The translations under genes were made by a program, and so were the position numbers. Positions 15,962-26,294 of a stretch of 64,000 bases of DNA are shown one piece after another. How positions within the stretch are numbered: position 1 is the first letter of the stretch; every line of letters starts with the position of its first letter. Below the pieces are notes generated by a model. It saw only the letters and a program-made list of their open reading frames with translations, ran no database searches and had not been told where the DNA came from. The stretch comes from Halobacillus sp. Nhm2S1 (lineage in GTDB: Bacteria > Bacillota > Bacilli > Bacillales > Halobacillaceae): positions 1,041,606 to 1,105,605 of the forward strand of contig NZ_JAIEZV010000002.1 of NCBI RefSeq assembly GCF_019599545.1, given 5' to 3'.

Positions 15962-16678
15962 TTATTGAATCGGTGTTTTATTCGGTGTTCCCGCTTTTCT
16001 TGGGTATTTTTTCGGTGTTTTTCTTCTTTTCTCAATGAGGGCAATGTTTCGCTCGCTGCCCTCTTCCGGCAATTCAAACGTGTGAACATCAAGCACTTCA
16101 CCACCGACGGTTTGGATCGCGATTTTTGCGTCTTCCATTTCATCCTTCAAATTCGGACCTTTCATTGCCATGAATCTGCCGCCTTTCGCAGCCAGCGGTA
16201 AGCACAGCTCACTAAGGACGGACATTCGCGCAACAGCGCGGGCCATCACAAGGTCGTAACTCTCACGGAAGTTCGCATTTTTCCCGAAGTTTTCCGCACG
16301 ATCATGATAAAAAGCGACATCATCCAGCTCCAATTCATGGGCTAAGTGATTCAAAAATGTGATTCGTTTTTTCAAAGAATCGACAATCGTGACTTTCAAC
16401 TGTGGAAAGACGATTTTCAAAGGTAAGCTCGGAAAACCGGCCCCCGCTCCAACATCACAAATACGGAGCGGTTGATTGAAATCATAGTAGAAGGCGGCCG
16501 TTAATGAATCGTAGAAGTGTTTCAAATAGACGCCTTCTTGATCAGTAATTGCCGTGAGATTCATTTTTTCATTCCACTCGACAAGAATGTCAAAATACTT
16601 CTCGAACTGACGCTGCTGGTAATCGTCGAGTTCTATGCCATGTTCCTGTAATGCTTTAAGAAAGGTGTTGATATCCAT
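15962..16678 (-). CDS. rsmG: 16S rRNA (guanine527-N7)-methyltransferase RsmG
   Basis: SAM-dependent methyltransferase of 238 aa (GidB) that makes m7G527 in 16S rRNA. The SAM loop [15 protein letters not shown] is at about residues 70-84, and [15 protein letters not shown] at about 143-157 is a family block. The basic C-terminus ([19 protein letters not shown]) is usual for Bacillaceae. It lies 17 nt after mnmG in a mnmE-mnmG-rsmG operon. In B. subtilis noc follows directly; here 14 kb intervene. Confidence 0.96.
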   Translation of the reverse strand: MDINTFLKALQEHGIELDDYQQRQFEKYFDILVEWNEKMNLTAITDQEGVYLKHFYDSLTAAFYYDFNQPLRICDVGAGAGFPSLPLKIVFPQLKVTIVDSLKKRITFLNHLAHELELDDVAFYHDRAENFGKNANFRESYDLVMARAVARMSVLSELCLPLAAKGGRFMAMKGPNLKDEMEDAKIAIQTVGGEVLDVHTFELPEEGSERNIALIEKRRKTPKKYPRKAGTPNKTPIQ

Positions 16679-16695
16679 AAGTCCATCCTTTCAAA

Positions 16696-18585
16696 TTATT
16701 CCCCAGATACGCGGGCGATTTTCCCTTGTTCGATATATACAAGCAGAATGGAGACGTCCGCCGGGTTCACCCCTGATACACGGGAAGCTTGGCCGACAGA
16801 TAGAGGTCGGACGGATTTCAGACGATCACGAGCTTCTGTCGCAAGTCCGTGAATGGCATCATAATCAATGTCCTCAGGAATTTTCTTCGTCTCCATCTTC
16901 TTCATGCGATCGATTTGTTCCAGCGCTTTTTTAATATAGCCACTGTACTTCACCTGGATCTCTACCTGTTCTTTGACATCATCAGGCAGGGATACCTCGC
17001 TTGGAGTCAAACGTTCCAAGTGACTGTAATTCATTTCTGGACGCTTCAGTAGGTCAGTCGCACGGATGGCATCTTTCAACTTCGATCCACCCGCTTCTTC
17101 GATGACAGATTGAACCTCGTCGGTCTCTTTCAAAATGACTTTATCGAGACGTTTTTTCTCTTCTTCAATTAACCGTTTCTTCTCTTGGAAGCGCTCATAA
17201 CGGTCTTCAGGAATCAAACCGAGCTGATAACCGATTTCTGTCAGTCGAAGATCCGCATTATCATGACGAAGCATCAAACGGAATTCTGCACGTGACGTAA
17301 GCAGGCGGTACGGTTCGCCTGTCCCTTTGGTCACAAGGTCATCAATCATGACACCAATGTAACCTTGAGAACGGTCAAGAATTAACGGTTCGAGATCAAG
17401 CGCTTTTGCAGCTGCGTTGATCCCTGCCATTAAACCTTGTCCAGCAGCTTCTTCGTATCCGGAGGTTCCGTTCAGCTGCCCAGCTGTAAATAGTCCTTCG
17501 ATCTGCTTCGTTTCAAGTGTCGGCCACAACTGGGTCGGCACAACAGAATCATACTCAATAGCATAGCCGGCACGCATAATTTCCGCTTTTTCAAGACCTG
17601 GGACTGTGCGCATCATTTCATTCTGCACGTACTCTGGAAGGGAAGTGGAGAGACCTTGAACATAGACCTCTTCCGTATCTCTTCCTTCCGGCTCAAGGAA
17701 TATCTGGTGACGCGGTTTGTCATTGAAACGGACGATTTTATCTTCAATGGACGGACAGTAACGCGGTCCTGTACCTTTAATCGCTCCTGAATACATCGCA
17801 GATAGTCCTAAATTATCGTTAATGATTTTGTGCGTATCTTCGTTCGTGTACGTCAGCCAGCACGGGATCTGATCGGTGATGAACTCTGTGGTTTCATAAG
17901 AAAAGGAACGCGGCTCCTCTTCTCCTGGCTGAATTTCAGTCTTGGAATAGTCGATGGTGTGACTGTTGACACGCATCGGAGTTCCTGTCTTGAATCGGAC
18001 CATCTCAATGCCCATTTCCTCCAGCTGCTCAGAAAGAGAAACGGTTGAACGCTGGTTATTCGGGCCACTTTCATACGACAAATCGCCGATGATCACACGT
18101 CCGCGCATAAATGTGCCGGTCGTAACAATAACCGTCGGGGCGTAGTAGGCCGCTTTCGTTTCGGTGACGACACCTTTGACCTGGTTATCTTCCACCAATA
18201 CTTTTTCAACCATCGCCTGACGAAGTGTCAAGTTCTCCTGGTTTTCTAGCACCCGCTTCATTTCTTTGATATAAAGCGGTTTGTCAGCTTGTGCGCGCAA
18301 TGCCCGTACCGCAGGTCCTTTTCTTGTATTTAGAAGACGCATTTGGATGTGCGTTTTATCAATGACGCGCCCCATAGCCCCACCTAAAGCATCCACTTCA
18401 CGGACGACAATTCCTTTTGCGGGACCACCAATGGACGGGTTACATGGCATGAAGGCAACGAGGTCGAGGTTCAAGGTCAGCATCAACGTTTTCGCCCCAC
18501 GGCGAGCGGCTGCAAGACCTGCTTCTACTCCGGCATGACCCGCACCAATAACAATTACATCATAATGCCCTGCATCATATGTCAT
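16696..18585 (-). CDS. mnmG: tRNA U34 carboxymethylaminomethyl enzyme MnmG (GidA)
   Basis: FAD-dependent 629-aa partner of MnmE that installs cmnm5 at U34 of tRNAs. The dinucleotide motif GAGHAG is at residues 14-19, [11 protein letters not shown] at about 48-58 carries a conserved cysteine, and [20 protein letters not shown] at about 388-407 is a GidA signature. The C-terminal domain ([18 protein letters not shown]) binds MnmE. Length is standard (B. subtilis 628 aa). Confidence 0.97.
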   Translation of the reverse strand: MTYDAGHYDVIVIGAGHAGVEAGLAAARRGAKTLMLTLNLDLVAFMPCNPSIGGPAKGIVVREVDALGGAMGRVIDKTHIQMRLLNTRKGPAVRALRAQADKPLYIKEMKRVLENQENLTLRQAMVEKVLVEDNQVKGVVTETKAAYYAPTVIVTTGTFMRGRVIIGDLSYESGPNNQRSTVSLSEQLEEMGIEMVRFKTGTPMRVNSHTIDYSKTEIQPGEEEPRSFSYETTEFITDQIPCWLTYTNEDTHKIINDNLGLSAMYSGAIKGTGPRYCPSIEDKIVRFNDKPRHQIFLEPEGRDTEEVYVQGLSTSLPEYVQNEMMRTVPGLEKAEIMRAGYAIEYDSVVPTQLWPTLETKQIEGLFTAGQLNGTSGYEEAAGQGLMAGINAAAKALDLEPLILDRSQGYIGVMIDDLVTKGTGEPYRLLTSRAEFRLMLRHDNADLRLTEIGYQLGLIPEDRYERFQEKKRLIEEEKKRLDKVILKETDEVQSVIEEAGGSKLKDAIRATDLLKRPEMNYSHLERLTPSEVSLPDDVKEQVEIQVKYSGYIKKALEQIDRMKKMETKKIPEDIDYDAIHGLATEARDRLKSVRPLSVGQASRVSGVNPADVSILLVYIEQGKIARVSGE

Positions 18586-18635
18586 TCGGATGACTCTCCT
18601 TTTTTATCATATTGAATATCGTTCAAATCGAACGT

Positions 18636-20018
18636 TTATTTTCCTAAGCAGAATTGTGAGAATAACTGATCGATCAAACTTTCGTGAACCGTATCCCCGA
18701 CGATTTCCCCGAGGATTTCCCACGTTCTCGTAACATCGATCTGGACGACATCAAGCGGGACCCCCATCTCCATCCCGTTTTGGGCATCTTCAAGGGCCTG
18801 CTTCGCTTGTTTTAATAACTGAACGTGACGGACATTTGAAACATATGTCATATCACCAGCATCTAGATCCCCTTCAAAGAATGTATCGCCAATCGCTTGT
18901 TCTAACTGGTCGATGCCCTCTTCGCGGATCAAGGATGTTGTAATTACAGGATGGTCTCCAGCCAACTCCTTCACTTGATCAAGGTCTAAACGTTGATCTA
19001 AGTCCATTTTGTTAACGATGACGATGATATTCATATCACGGATGGCTTCAAAAAGTTTCTGATCCTCTTCGCTCAGCTCATCCCCATAGTTTAACACAAA
19101 CAGAATCAGGTCAGCTTCTTTCAGTACTTGCCTTGAACGTTCGACACCAATCTTTTCTACGATGTCTTCCGTTTCCCTGATTCCTGCCGTATCAACAAGA
19201 CGTAGTGGAACGCCACGGACGTTGACGTATTCTTCAATCACATCACGAGTCGTACCTGGAACCTCTGTCACAATCGCTTTATTTTCGTGAACAAGGGCAT
19301 TCATTAAGGAGGATTTACCAACATTCGGGCGGCCGATGATTGCCGTTCCCAGTCCCTCTCTTAAAATCTTCCCTTGTTTCGCGGTTTCGAGAATACGAGT
19401 GACTTCTTCGTGCACTTCTTTCGTCTTCTCTTCCATCATTTCATGGGACATCTCTTCGACGTCATCATATTCCGGATAGTCAATGTTCACTTCGACATGA
19501 GCAAGCGTCTCAAGAAGTTTTTGTCTTAAATCCTGAATCAGGTTCGATAGCCGGCCATCCATCTGCTTCAAAGCGACATCCATTGCCCGGTCCGTTTTGG
19601 CGCGGATCAAGTCCATGACCGCTTCCGCTTGAGAAAGATCGATCCGACCATTGAGGAAGGCACGTTTCGTGAATTCACCGGGTTCTGCTAATCTGGCACC
19701 GCTCGCTAACACAATCTCCAACAAGCGATTTACAGAAACGAGGCCACCATGGCAGTTAATTTCAACGATATCTTCTCTTGTAAAAGTTTTTGGGGCACGC
19801 ATGACAGATACCATTACTTCCTCCGCCATTTCGCCCGTTTCAGGGTCAATAATCTTACCGTAATGCATCGTGTGGGAATCGACCTCATTCAAATCTTTCC
19901 CTTTGAAAAGGTTCGCAGCAATGGCCACGGCCTCAGGTCCACTTAAACGGACAATAGCAATTGCCCCTTCTCCCATCGGGGTCGAAATTGCGGTTATTGT
20001 ATCTGTTTCCACACGCAC
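18636..20018 (-). CDS. mnmE: tRNA modification GTPase MnmE (TrmE)
   Basis: A 460-aa folate-binding GTPase acting with MnmG. The N-terminal tetrahydrofolate domain begins [20 protein letters not shown]; the G domain has GRPNVGKSS (about 228-236), DTAG (about 275-278) and NKMD (about 340-343); the C-terminal FCLGK carries the conserved Cys. Two GTG starts are possible (20018 and 20012); the second has better spacing from AGGAGG and gives the length usual in Bacillus. Its upstream region contains DnaA boxes. Confidence 0.97.
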   Translation of the reverse strand: MRVETDTITAISTPMGEGAIAIVRLSGPEAVAIAANLFKGKDLNEVDSHTMHYGKIIDPETGEMAEEVMVSVMRAPKTFTREDIVEINCHGGLVSVNRLLEIVLASGARLAEPGEFTKRAFLNGRIDLSQAEAVMDLIRAKTDRAMDVALKQMDGRLSNLIQDLRQKLLETLAHVEVNIDYPEYDDVEEMSHEMMEEKTKEVHEEVTRILETAKQGKILREGLGTAIIGRPNVGKSSLMNALVHENKAIVTEVPGTTRDVIEEYVNVRGVPLRLVDTAGIRETEDIVEKIGVERSRQVLKEADLILFVLNYGDELSEEDQKLFEAIRDMNIIVIVNKMDLDQRLDLDQVKELAGDHPVITTSLIREEGIDQLEQAIGDTFFEGDLDAGDMTYVSNVRHVQLLKQAKQALEDAQNGMEMGVPLDVVQIDVTRTWEILGEIVGDTVHESLIDQLFSQFCLGK

Positions 20019-20047
20019 TCACCTCCTGAAAATTGTTTGATTTATAT

Positions 20048-20174
20048 TTATCCACAATACGAATAATTTTAATGTCACTAACATATTACCTTACCACACC
20101 GCCACGTGTTTTGAAAAGATATCAACACGTATATTCCCTGTTTCCGTCCCTTTTAGTTATCCACATGTGCATAA
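20048..20174. promoter_or_regulatory. DnaA-box cluster upstream of mnmE
   Basis: Perfect DnaA boxes TTATCCACA lie at 20048-20056 and 20157-20165; the second is followed without a gap by TGTGCATAA (20166-20174, 8 of 9), making a palindromic pair. The architecture equals the pair at 24960-24977 downstream of dnaA. An inverted repeat ACGTGTT-N13-AACACGT (20104-20130) lies between. Transcriptional control of mnmE or an accessory DnaA-binding role are both possible. Confidence 0.6.
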
Positions 20175-20233
20175 CTCTCCCTACCATTTTCCCCACCATA
20201 TCAGGGAACAATACGACCACCAGTTATTTAATG

Positions 20234-20579
20234 AACAATTTGGCAGGATTGTGGGTGATTCGCATTCAAGGTTTTTCGGGGTTCGTTGCTGTGTTGAGCG
20301 TCAGGTATGGTTGGGAATCCTCTTGCTTTCCTGTGGGAGGGTGCCTTCCACGATAACAGCGTCCTTTGGTGTTGGCTCCCCTCCAATTACTATGCCAAGC
20401 AGCTTATTCCAAATTGAGTTTCGAGATACTTATATGGCAAAGGGGCGAAGGGGAATGGCGAGACTCCTGGGGGAACAAAGTGCATGGTGAGACCCCACCT
20501 CGTGCGGGGCCCCGCGGAAAGCGAGCTATTACCCGCAGCCCCCGCCCGCCCGCTCAACAAAAGTCTCGAAACTGAGTCC
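20234..20579 (-). repeat. Intergenic repeat element, copy 1
   Basis: A 346-bp element, reverse orientation, homologous along its full length to 56607-56950 and more loosely to 48554-48952. Ends: GACTCAGTTTCGAGAC and ACAATCCTGCCAAATTGTT. An inner block around GGCGAGACTCCTGGGGG and CCCCGCGGAAAGCGAGC resembles GC-rich repeats widespread in Bacillaceae intergenic regions (recollection). No protein is encoded. It is inserted between mnmE and jag. Confidence 0.7.
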
Positions 20580-20612
20580 TCAACAAGACAGCGTTTGTTG
20601 ATTTAAGGGATC

Positions 20613-20653
20613 CATAAAAAATGCTTCTGTTCATGAGGGATGAACAGAAGCAT
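20613..20653 (-). terminator. Terminator of the spoIIIJ-jag operon
   Basis: Minus strand ATGCTTCTGTTCAT, a 5-nt loop and the perfect 14-bp complement ATGAACAGAAGCAT, followed by six T. It lies 12 nt after the jag stop. Confidence 0.93.
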
Positions 20654-20664
20654 GATAAAAAACT

Positions 20665-21279
20665 TTATTGAGGTCGAATGACGACGTGTCTGCGGGGGTC
20701 ATTCCCGTCAGAATCCGTCTCGACTTTTTTATGGTTTTGCAGCGCACTGTGAATGATTTTTCTTTCATAAGACGGCATTGGCTCAAGCTTCACTTCCTGA
20801 TTGGTCCGTACCGCTTTTTCCGCCAATCGATGTGCGAGATTTTCTAAAGTTTCTTTTCTTCGACCACGATAGCCTTCTGCGTCTAACATGACGGTATAAA
20901 AGACATCAGACTCACGATTCACGACGAGTTGAGCCAAATATTGAAGGGAATTCAACGTTTGGCCGCGCTTGCCGATCAGCATCGCAATCTTTTCACCTTC
21001 GAGATCCATATAAATGTCTCGTTGACGGAGCTCTGTTTTCACCTGGACAGGAGCGCCCATTTGTTCTGCTACTTCATAGATGAATGTTTCGACGTCCTGC
21101 ACTGGATTTTTCTTGATCGTTGCTTTTACAATCGCTGGTTTCGTACCAAAACCGAGAAATCCTTTTTTACCTTCATCAATGATCTCGACATCGACTTGAT
21201 CTCTTGATGTGTGTAATTGCTCTAGTGCTGTTTGGATCGCCTCATCAACTGTAGTTCCCGTAGCAGTCCATTGCTTCAC
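20665..21279 (-). CDS. jag: RNA-binding protein KhpB/Jag (EloR)
   Basis: A 204-aa protein: Jag-N domain (about 1-50, KQWTATGTTVDEAIQTALEQL), KH domain with IGKRGQTLNSLQYL at about 103-116, and R3H domain with EPMPSYERKIIHSALQNH at about 168-185. It binds RNA with KhpA and affects cell elongation. The start is GTG, sharing one base with the spoIIIJ stop. Co-transcription with spoIIIJ is conserved in Firmicutes. Confidence 0.95.
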   Translation of the reverse strand: MKQWTATGTTVDEAIQTALEQLHTSRDQVDVEIIDEGKKGFLGFGTKPAIVKATIKKNPVQDVETFIYEVAEQMGAPVQVKTELRQRDIYMDLEGEKIAMLIGKRGQTLNSLQYLAQLVVNRESDVFYTVMLDAEGYRGRRKETLENLAHRLAEKAVRTNQEVKLEPMPSYERKIIHSALQNHKKVETDSDGNDPRRHVVIRPQ

Positions 21280-22037
21280 TAGTTTGCTCCTCCTGTCTCA
21301 TCTTTCATCATTGGTTTACGAATGAAAATGGTTTGAAGAATCATGACAATGTTACCGACAATCCAGTACAACGCAAGGGCAGATGGGAAGAAGAATGCGA
21401 ATGTACCGATCATCAACGGCATGATATATAGCATCATTTGCATTTGCGGGTTCTGTGCAGCCGCTCCTCCTGCCATCATTAACTTTTGTTGCAGGAAAGT
21501 TGTTGCTGCTGTCAGAATCGCTAAGAACGGATCGGCTTGTCCAAGCTCCAGCCATAAGAAGTTATGGGTTTGAACAGCTTCTGTTCTCATAATTGCATGA
21601 TAAAAACCAATTAAAATCGGCATTTGAACGATGATTGGTAAACAACCCGCGAGTGGATTGACACCGTTTTTCTGGAAAAGCTGCATCGTTTCTTGTTGAA
21701 GCTTCTGCTGAGTCTGAGCATCTTTGGAAGAATACTTTTCTCTCAGTTCTTTCAATTCCGGCTGGATATCCTGCATCGCTTTTGAACTTTTCAATTGTTT
21801 GATGTTCAATGGCAAAAGCAGGACACGAATGATGATGGTAACGATGATAATCGCCAACCCGTAACTTCCATTCGTAGCATCAGCGAAAAACAACAATGTT
21901 TGTGATAATGGATATACAATATATTCATTCCAAAATCCTGTACTATCCGAGGTGATCTCTTGGTTGACGTCCATACACCCGGATAGGAACGTAAGCATAC
22001 CTGTCATCGCGACCAGGATGAGTAATTTATTCCGCAA
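21279..22037 (-). CDS. spoIIIJ: Membrane protein insertase YidC1/SpoIIIJ
   Basis: A 252-aa Oxa1/YidC insertase, a lipoprotein needed for membrane protein insertion and, in B. subtilis, for sigma-G activation in the forespore. The signal peptide has the lipobox LSGC (Cys at residue 21). Five helices follow, with the cytoplasmic helical hairpin [20 protein letters not shown] and the conserved arginine of the hydrophilic groove. The start is TTG with AAGGAGGAA upstream. Confidence 0.95.
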   Translation of the reverse strand: MRNKLLILVAMTGMLTFLSGCMDVNQEITSDSTGFWNEYIVYPLSQTLLFFADATNGSYGLAIIIVTIIIRVLLLPLNIKQLKSSKAMQDIQPELKELREKYSSKDAQTQQKLQQETMQLFQKNGVNPLAGCLPIIVQMPILIGFYHAIMRTEAVQTHNFLWLELGQADPFLAILTAATTFLQQKLMMAGGAAAQNPQMQMMLYIMPLMIGTFAFFFPSALALYWIVGNIVMILQTIFIRKPMMKDETGGAN

Positions 22038-22150
22038 CGTTCCTTCCTCCTTACTGAAATCGCTCTTCTATCTTTTTTTAAATACAAACCGATGAATGAC
22101 TATACGACAATCATAAGTTTAGCATTAGTTGATACCATAATTCTATATGA

Positions 22151-22504
22151 TTACGTGCGAATTTTTTTATTTAATAGCTTTGACCGTGATAACACATGGG
22201 TCAGGCTTTTCTTTATCTCATGAAATTCCATTTGGTTCGTCGGTTTCCGGGCAATGATGACAAGGTCATAATCCGGGTGGATCTCTGCCTCCAGTTCATG
22301 AAAGGCTTGCCTTAGGTATCGCTTGATCTGGTTCCGCATGACCGCGTGACCAATTTTCTTGCTGACGGATAAACCGATTCTAAAATGGGATTGTTCTTCC
22401 TTTTTCATATAATAAAGGACCAACTGGCGATTGGCGAACGATTGCCCGCGACGAAAAACCTTTTGAAAGTCTTCATTTTTTTTAATACGATAAGCTTTTT
22501 TCAT
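22151..22504 (-). CDS. rnpA: Ribonuclease P protein component
   Basis: A 117-aa basic protein subunit of RNase P. The RNR motif is [14 protein letters not shown] at about residues 56-69, and LVIIARK is the conserved C-terminal strand. The ATG at 22504 is chosen because GGAGGGTGTTCG precedes it and the residues after it ([13 protein letters not shown]) align with the normal N-terminus; the ORF extends 33 codons further upstream without support. Two terminator-like hairpins separate it from rpmH. Confidence 0.95.
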   Translation of the reverse strand: MKKAYRIKKNEDFQKVFRRGQSFANRQLVLYYMKKEEQSHFRIGLSVSKKIGHAVMRNQIKRYLRQAFHELEAEIHPDYDLVIIARKPTNQMEFHEIKKSLTHVLSRSKLLNKKIRT

Positions 22505-22674
22505 CGAACACCCTCCAAAATCACAAACAAGATGGCTTGGGCAGACCGTTTTGCCTTCCACTATTCTCCCAGCGAGATCTTTTACCATTATGTAGGAAAA
22601 CATCTCTTTTTATCCTTCTCTCGTCTTTCTTGGCGATCAAAGTTTGATTTAAAATTCTACGTTTTACTTTTCTC

Positions 22675-22714
22675 TAAAAAAACAAAAGAGGGACGAAGAT
22701 CCGCCCCCTCTTTT
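22675..22714 (-). terminator. Second terminator-like hairpin between rpmH and rnpA
   Basis: Minus strand AAAAGAGGG, a 13-nt loop, CCCTCTTTT, then G and seven T. It lies about 45 nt downstream of the first rpmH hairpin and before rnpA. Confidence 0.8.
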
Positions 22715-22725
22715 GACCATTATAC

Positions 22726-22757
22726 TGAAAAAAAGACCACTGATTGTTTTCAGTGGC
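22726..22757 (-). terminator. First terminator after rpmH
   Basis: Minus strand CCACTGA, a 6-nt loop and TCAGTGG, followed by TCTTTTTTT. It begins next to the rpmH stop codon. Confidence 0.82.
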
Positions 22758-22985
<228 letters not shown>

Positions 22986-23136
22986 TTATTTTAAGAGTGT
23001 CCTCTTAAAGATCTTCTCCGTTATATAACAGGCCTGTACTATAACAAGCGGGTCACCCTTCTAAAATAAGCGAACAAAATCTCCCCCTGGCGAACATTCA
23101 CAGGATCTGTGTATAATTTAAACCTGCGTTTTCTAC

Positions 23137-23433
23137 TGTCCACAACAAATATCGACAAGAAAATCACAAAATATAGTGTTGTGGATGAGTTTTGTCTACA
23201 AGGCATTGAAATTGTGGATAAGTTACCGTGAACCATTGCAACTGCCGTTTTTATCTGGTATTATATTTGTGTTTAACCGTGAATGACTTCTGAAGACTTA
23301 AAATCTTTTCCACAGATTGTGGATAACGTGTGGACAGTTATTAACACGCCTGTTTATGTAGTTATGCACAAGAATGTGGATATTGAAAATAACTTTCTAG
23401 AACTCTAGTAAAATCAACTTTCGGACATCCACA
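23137..23433. other. oriC, upstream DnaA-box cluster
   Basis: The 671-bp rpmH-dnaA interval carries several DnaA boxes. Perfect: 23213-23221 and 23318-23326 (TGTGGATAA). One mismatch: 23180-23188, 23306-23314, 23362-23370, 23375-23383. Two mismatches: 23136-23144, 23329-23337, 23425-23433. The dnaA promoter sits among them. This matches the bipartite Bacillus origin, where this subregion binds DnaA and also autoregulates dnaA. Confidence 0.9.
23236..23264 (+). promoter_or_regulatory. dnaA: Sigma-A promoter of dnaA
   Basis: TTGCAA (23236-23241), a 17-nt spacer and TATTAT (23259-23264), flanked by DnaA boxes, giving a leader of about 295 nt before dnaA. Confidence 0.8.
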
Positions 23434-23566
23434 TCCGATCAGAGGTTTTTTAACGAAATCTATTATACAAACCTTATACGAATACCTTTCGATCCTTTTG
23501 CTACGTTCGAAAAAGAGAACGAAAGGTTTTTTTGTTTTCCACTGAAACAGAGAGGGGTGAAACAAT

Positions 23567-24922
23567 TTGGAGAACATCAACGAATTATGGAACAATACGC
23601 TCGAGCAGATTAAAGAAAAAATCAGCAAACCGAGCTTCGAAACATGGTTGAAAGCAACCAAAGCTGATTCTTTAAATGAAAATACGCTGACGATTGTTGC
23701 TCCGAATGAATTCGCCAGAGATTGGCTTGAAAATCAATATGAACGTTTGATTACGGAAACTTTATATGAAGTGACAGGGGCGGAACTTGATACAAAGTTC
23801 ATTATTCCGGAATCTAAGGACGACTCACTGGAAGATGTAAAACTATCATCCAAAAAAGTACCAAATGTAAAAAACAACGGAAACGAAGAATCACCACAAA
23901 GCATGCTGAATTCCAAATATACATTCGACACGTTTGTCATCGGTTCAGGCAACCGATTCGCTCATGCTGCGTCCCTGGCTGTTGCAGAGGCACCAGCAAA
24001 AGCTTATAACCCATTATTTATTTATGGTGGTGTAGGTCTTGGTAAAACGCACTTGATGCATGCGATCGGACACTATGTGCTCGATCATAATCCAAATGCC
24101 AAAGTGGTTTATCTATCATCTGAAAAGTTCACGAACGAATTCATTAATTCGATCAGAGATAACAAGGCCGTCAACTTCCGAAATAAATATCGAAGTGTCG
24201 ACGTGCTTTTAATAGATGATATACAGTTCCTTGCAGGAAAAGAACAAACACAGGAAGAGTTCTTCCATACGTTCAATACACTTCATGAAGAGAGCAAGCA
24301 GATTGTCATTTCCAGTGACCGTCCGCCAAAAGAAATCCCTACACTGGAAGACCGCTTGCGATCACGCTTTGAATGGGGACTGATCACAGACATCACTCCG
24401 CCTGATTTAGAAACGAGGATTGCGATTCTTCGTAAAAAAGCAAAAGCGGAAGGTTTGGATATCCCGAACGAAGTGATGCTTTACATCGCCAATCAAATCG
24501 ATACAAACATCCGCGAACTTGAAGGTGCACTGATCCGTGTCGTTGCCTATTCTTCATTAATCAATAGTGATATTAACGCATCACTTGCGGCAGAAGCTTT
24601 GAAAGACATCATTCCTAGCTCGAAACCTAAGGTCATTACGATTGAAGCCATTCAGGAAATGGTCGGTGAAAAATATAATGTGAGACTGGAAGATTTCCCA
24701 GCGAAGAAACGGACAAAATCGGTAGCCTTTCCGAGGCAAATTGCCATGTATCTATCGAGAGAGCTTACAGATTTCTCATTACCGAAAATCGGAGAAGAGT
24801 TTGGAGGGCGCGATCATACAACCGTCATTCATGCTCACGAAAAGATCTCAAAAATGGTTGCCGATGATCAACAGCTGCAAAAAGAATTGGATGAAATCCG
24901 AGAACAGTTAAAATCTCACTAG
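23567..24922 (+). CDS. dnaA: Chromosomal replication initiator protein DnaA
   Basis: AAA+ initiator of 451 aa. Domain I begins [20 protein letters not shown]; domain II is a short acidic linker (about 84-112); the AAA+ core has GGVGLGKTH (about 154-162) and LLIDDIQFL; domain IV contains the DnaA-box-binding signature [15 protein letters not shown] (about 415-429). The start is TTG with AGAGGGGTGA upstream. B. subtilis DnaA (446 aa) is nearly collinear. Confidence 0.98.
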   Translation: MENINELWNNTLEQIKEKISKPSFETWLKATKADSLNENTLTIVAPNEFARDWLENQYERLITETLYEVTGAELDTKFIIPESKDDSLEDVKLSSKKVPNVKNNGNEESPQSMLNSKYTFDTFVIGSGNRFAHAASLAVAEAPAKAYNPLFIYGGVGLGKTHLMHAIGHYVLDHNPNAKVVYLSSEKFTNEFINSIRDNKAVNFRNKYRSVDVLLIDDIQFLAGKEQTQEEFFHTFNTLHEESKQIVISSDRPPKEIPTLEDRLRSRFEWGLITDITPPDLETRIAILRKKAKAEGLDIPNEVMLYIANQIDTNIRELEGALIRVVAYSSLINSDINASLAAEALKDIIPSSKPKVITIEAIQEMVGEKYNVRLEDFPAKKRTKSVAFPRQIAMYLSRELTDFSLPKIGEEFGGRDHTTVIHAHEKISKMVADDQQLQKELDEIREQLKSH

Positions 24923-24959
24923 TGGATAGTGTGAATAGGGATGCATGTTCATCAACACC

Positions 24960-25020
24960 CTATCCACATGTGGATAACCTTGCGAGATAAACGTTTACCC
25001 TTGTTATCCACATTTCCACA
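24960..25020. other. oriC, downstream DnaA-box cluster
   Basis: Boxes CTATCCACA (24960-24968, 8 of 9) and TGTGGATAA (24969-24977, perfect) abut as an inverted pair; TTATCCACA (25004-25012) is perfect and ATTTCCACA (25012-25020) has 7 of 9. It leads directly into the DnaA-trio tract. Confidence 0.92.
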
Positions 25021-25075
25021 GCCCATACTAGTACTATTACTACATTTTATATAAAAATAATTAATATATGCTCAA
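25021..25075. other. oriC basal unwinding element: DnaA-trios and AT-rich tract
   Basis: Behind the last DnaA box comes GCCCA, then six trinucleotides TAC TAG TAC TAT TAC TAC (25026-25043) matching the DnaA-trio pattern, then an almost pure A/T stretch (25044-25070). The order DnaA box, GC-rich spacer, trios, AT-rich equals the B. subtilis unwinding site. Confidence 0.9.
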
Positions 25076-25095
25076 GTAGGAGGAGTGTATTCAAA

Positions 25096-26235
25096 ATGAA
25101 ATTCGTTATCCAAAGGGATCAACTGATCAATAGTGTTCAAAACGTAATGAAAGCCATCTCTTCCAGAACGACAATTCCAATTCTTACAGGAATGAAACTC
25201 GAAGCAAGTGAAGAAGGAATTAAATTAACAGGTAGTGATTCAGATATCTCAATTGAATCTTTTATTCCTAGTGAAGAAGATGGAATTGTTTATGTAGAAA
25301 ATATCGAACCTGGGAGCATTGTTCTTCAAGCTAAATATTTCCCTGATATTGTGCGTAAACTTCCTCAAAATACAGTTGAAATAGAAAGTGACCATACTCG
25401 GAATGTCACCATCCGTTCTGGGAATGCAGAATTCCACTTAAACGGACAAGATCCAGAAGAGTACCCTCAACTTCCGCAGCTTCACACAGAAGACAGCTTT
25501 GAACTGCCTATCGATCTTTTGAAAAATTTAATTCGCCAGACCGTTTTTGCAGTATCAACTTCTGAAACAAGACCAATTCTTACAGGTGTTCATGTGAAAC
25601 TTGAGGACGGAAACCTTGAATTTATCGCGACCGACAGCCATCGATTGGCTTCACGTAAAATCCCTTTGGAACAACCGGAAGGAAAGTCTTTACCTGCCGT
25701 GGTCATTCCTGGTAAGAGTTTGACGGAATTAAACAAAATTCTTGATGATTCTGAAGACACGATTGAAGTGAGTGTGACAGAAAATCAGGTCTTATTCCGC
25801 ACGAAACACCTGTACTTCCTTTCCCGCTTACTTGATGGAAATTATCCGGAAACTTCCCGTTTAATTCCTGAACAAAGCAAAACCATTGTGAAGATTGATA
25901 CGAAGGAACTTCTGCAGTCGGTGGACCGCGCGTCTCTTCTAGCGAAAGAGAATCGCAACAATGTCGTGCGTTTAATTACAAAAGAAGACAATCATCTTGA
26001 AATTACAGGGAATTCCCCGGAAGTAGGGAATGTTGTCGAAGAAGTGATGGCGAATGATGTCGATGGAGAAGATTTAAAGATTTCTTTCAGTGCAAAATAC
26101 ATGATGGATGCACTAAAAGCGGTCGATTATGATCAAGTGAAAGTCGAGTTTACGGGAGCGATGCGTCCATTCTTAATTCGCCCTGTCGATGACGACCAAA
26201 TTTTACAGTTGATTCTTCCAGTCAGAACTTATTAA
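25096..26235 (+). CDS. dnaN: DNA polymerase III beta subunit (sliding clamp)
   Basis: A 379-aa processivity clamp with three repeated domains of about 120 aa. MKFVIQRDQLINSVQNVMKA is the standard N-terminus, TRPILTGVHV begins domain 2, and the C-terminus LILPVRTY is the conserved end that lines the partner-binding cleft. The ATG follows TAGGAGGAG. A strong terminator follows, unlike the continuous dnaA-dnaN-yaaA-recF operon often described. Confidence 0.98.
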   Translation: MKFVIQRDQLINSVQNVMKAISSRTTIPILTGMKLEASEEGIKLTGSDSDISIESFIPSEEDGIVYVENIEPGSIVLQAKYFPDIVRKLPQNTVEIESDHTRNVTIRSGNAEFHLNGQDPEEYPQLPQLHTEDSFELPIDLLKNLIRQTVFAVSTSETRPILTGVHVKLEDGNLEFIATDSHRLASRKIPLEQPEGKSLPAVVIPGKSLTELNKILDDSEDTIEVSVTENQVLFRTKHLYFLSRLLDGNYPETSRLIPEQSKTIVKIDTKELLQSVDRASLLAKENRNNVVRLITKEDNHLEITGNSPEVGNVVEEVMANDVDGEDLKISFSAKYMMDALKAVDYDQVKVEFTGAMRPFLIRPVDDDQILQLILPVRTY

Positions 26236-26256
26236 ATTTCAGAAACAGGCAAAGGT

Positions 26257-26294
26257 AAAAAGGTGCTTTATGTTCTTCATAGAGCACCTTTTCT
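26257..26294 (+). terminator. Terminator after dnaN
   Basis: AAAAGGTGCT-TTATG and CATAG-AGCACCTTTT form a long stem with a small loop, followed by T-rich sequence. Confidence 0.85.

Noticed and set aside
22505..22603. N-terminal extension of rnpA
   Set aside because: The extra codons lack a ribosome-binding site and family similarity; the ATG at 22504 has both.
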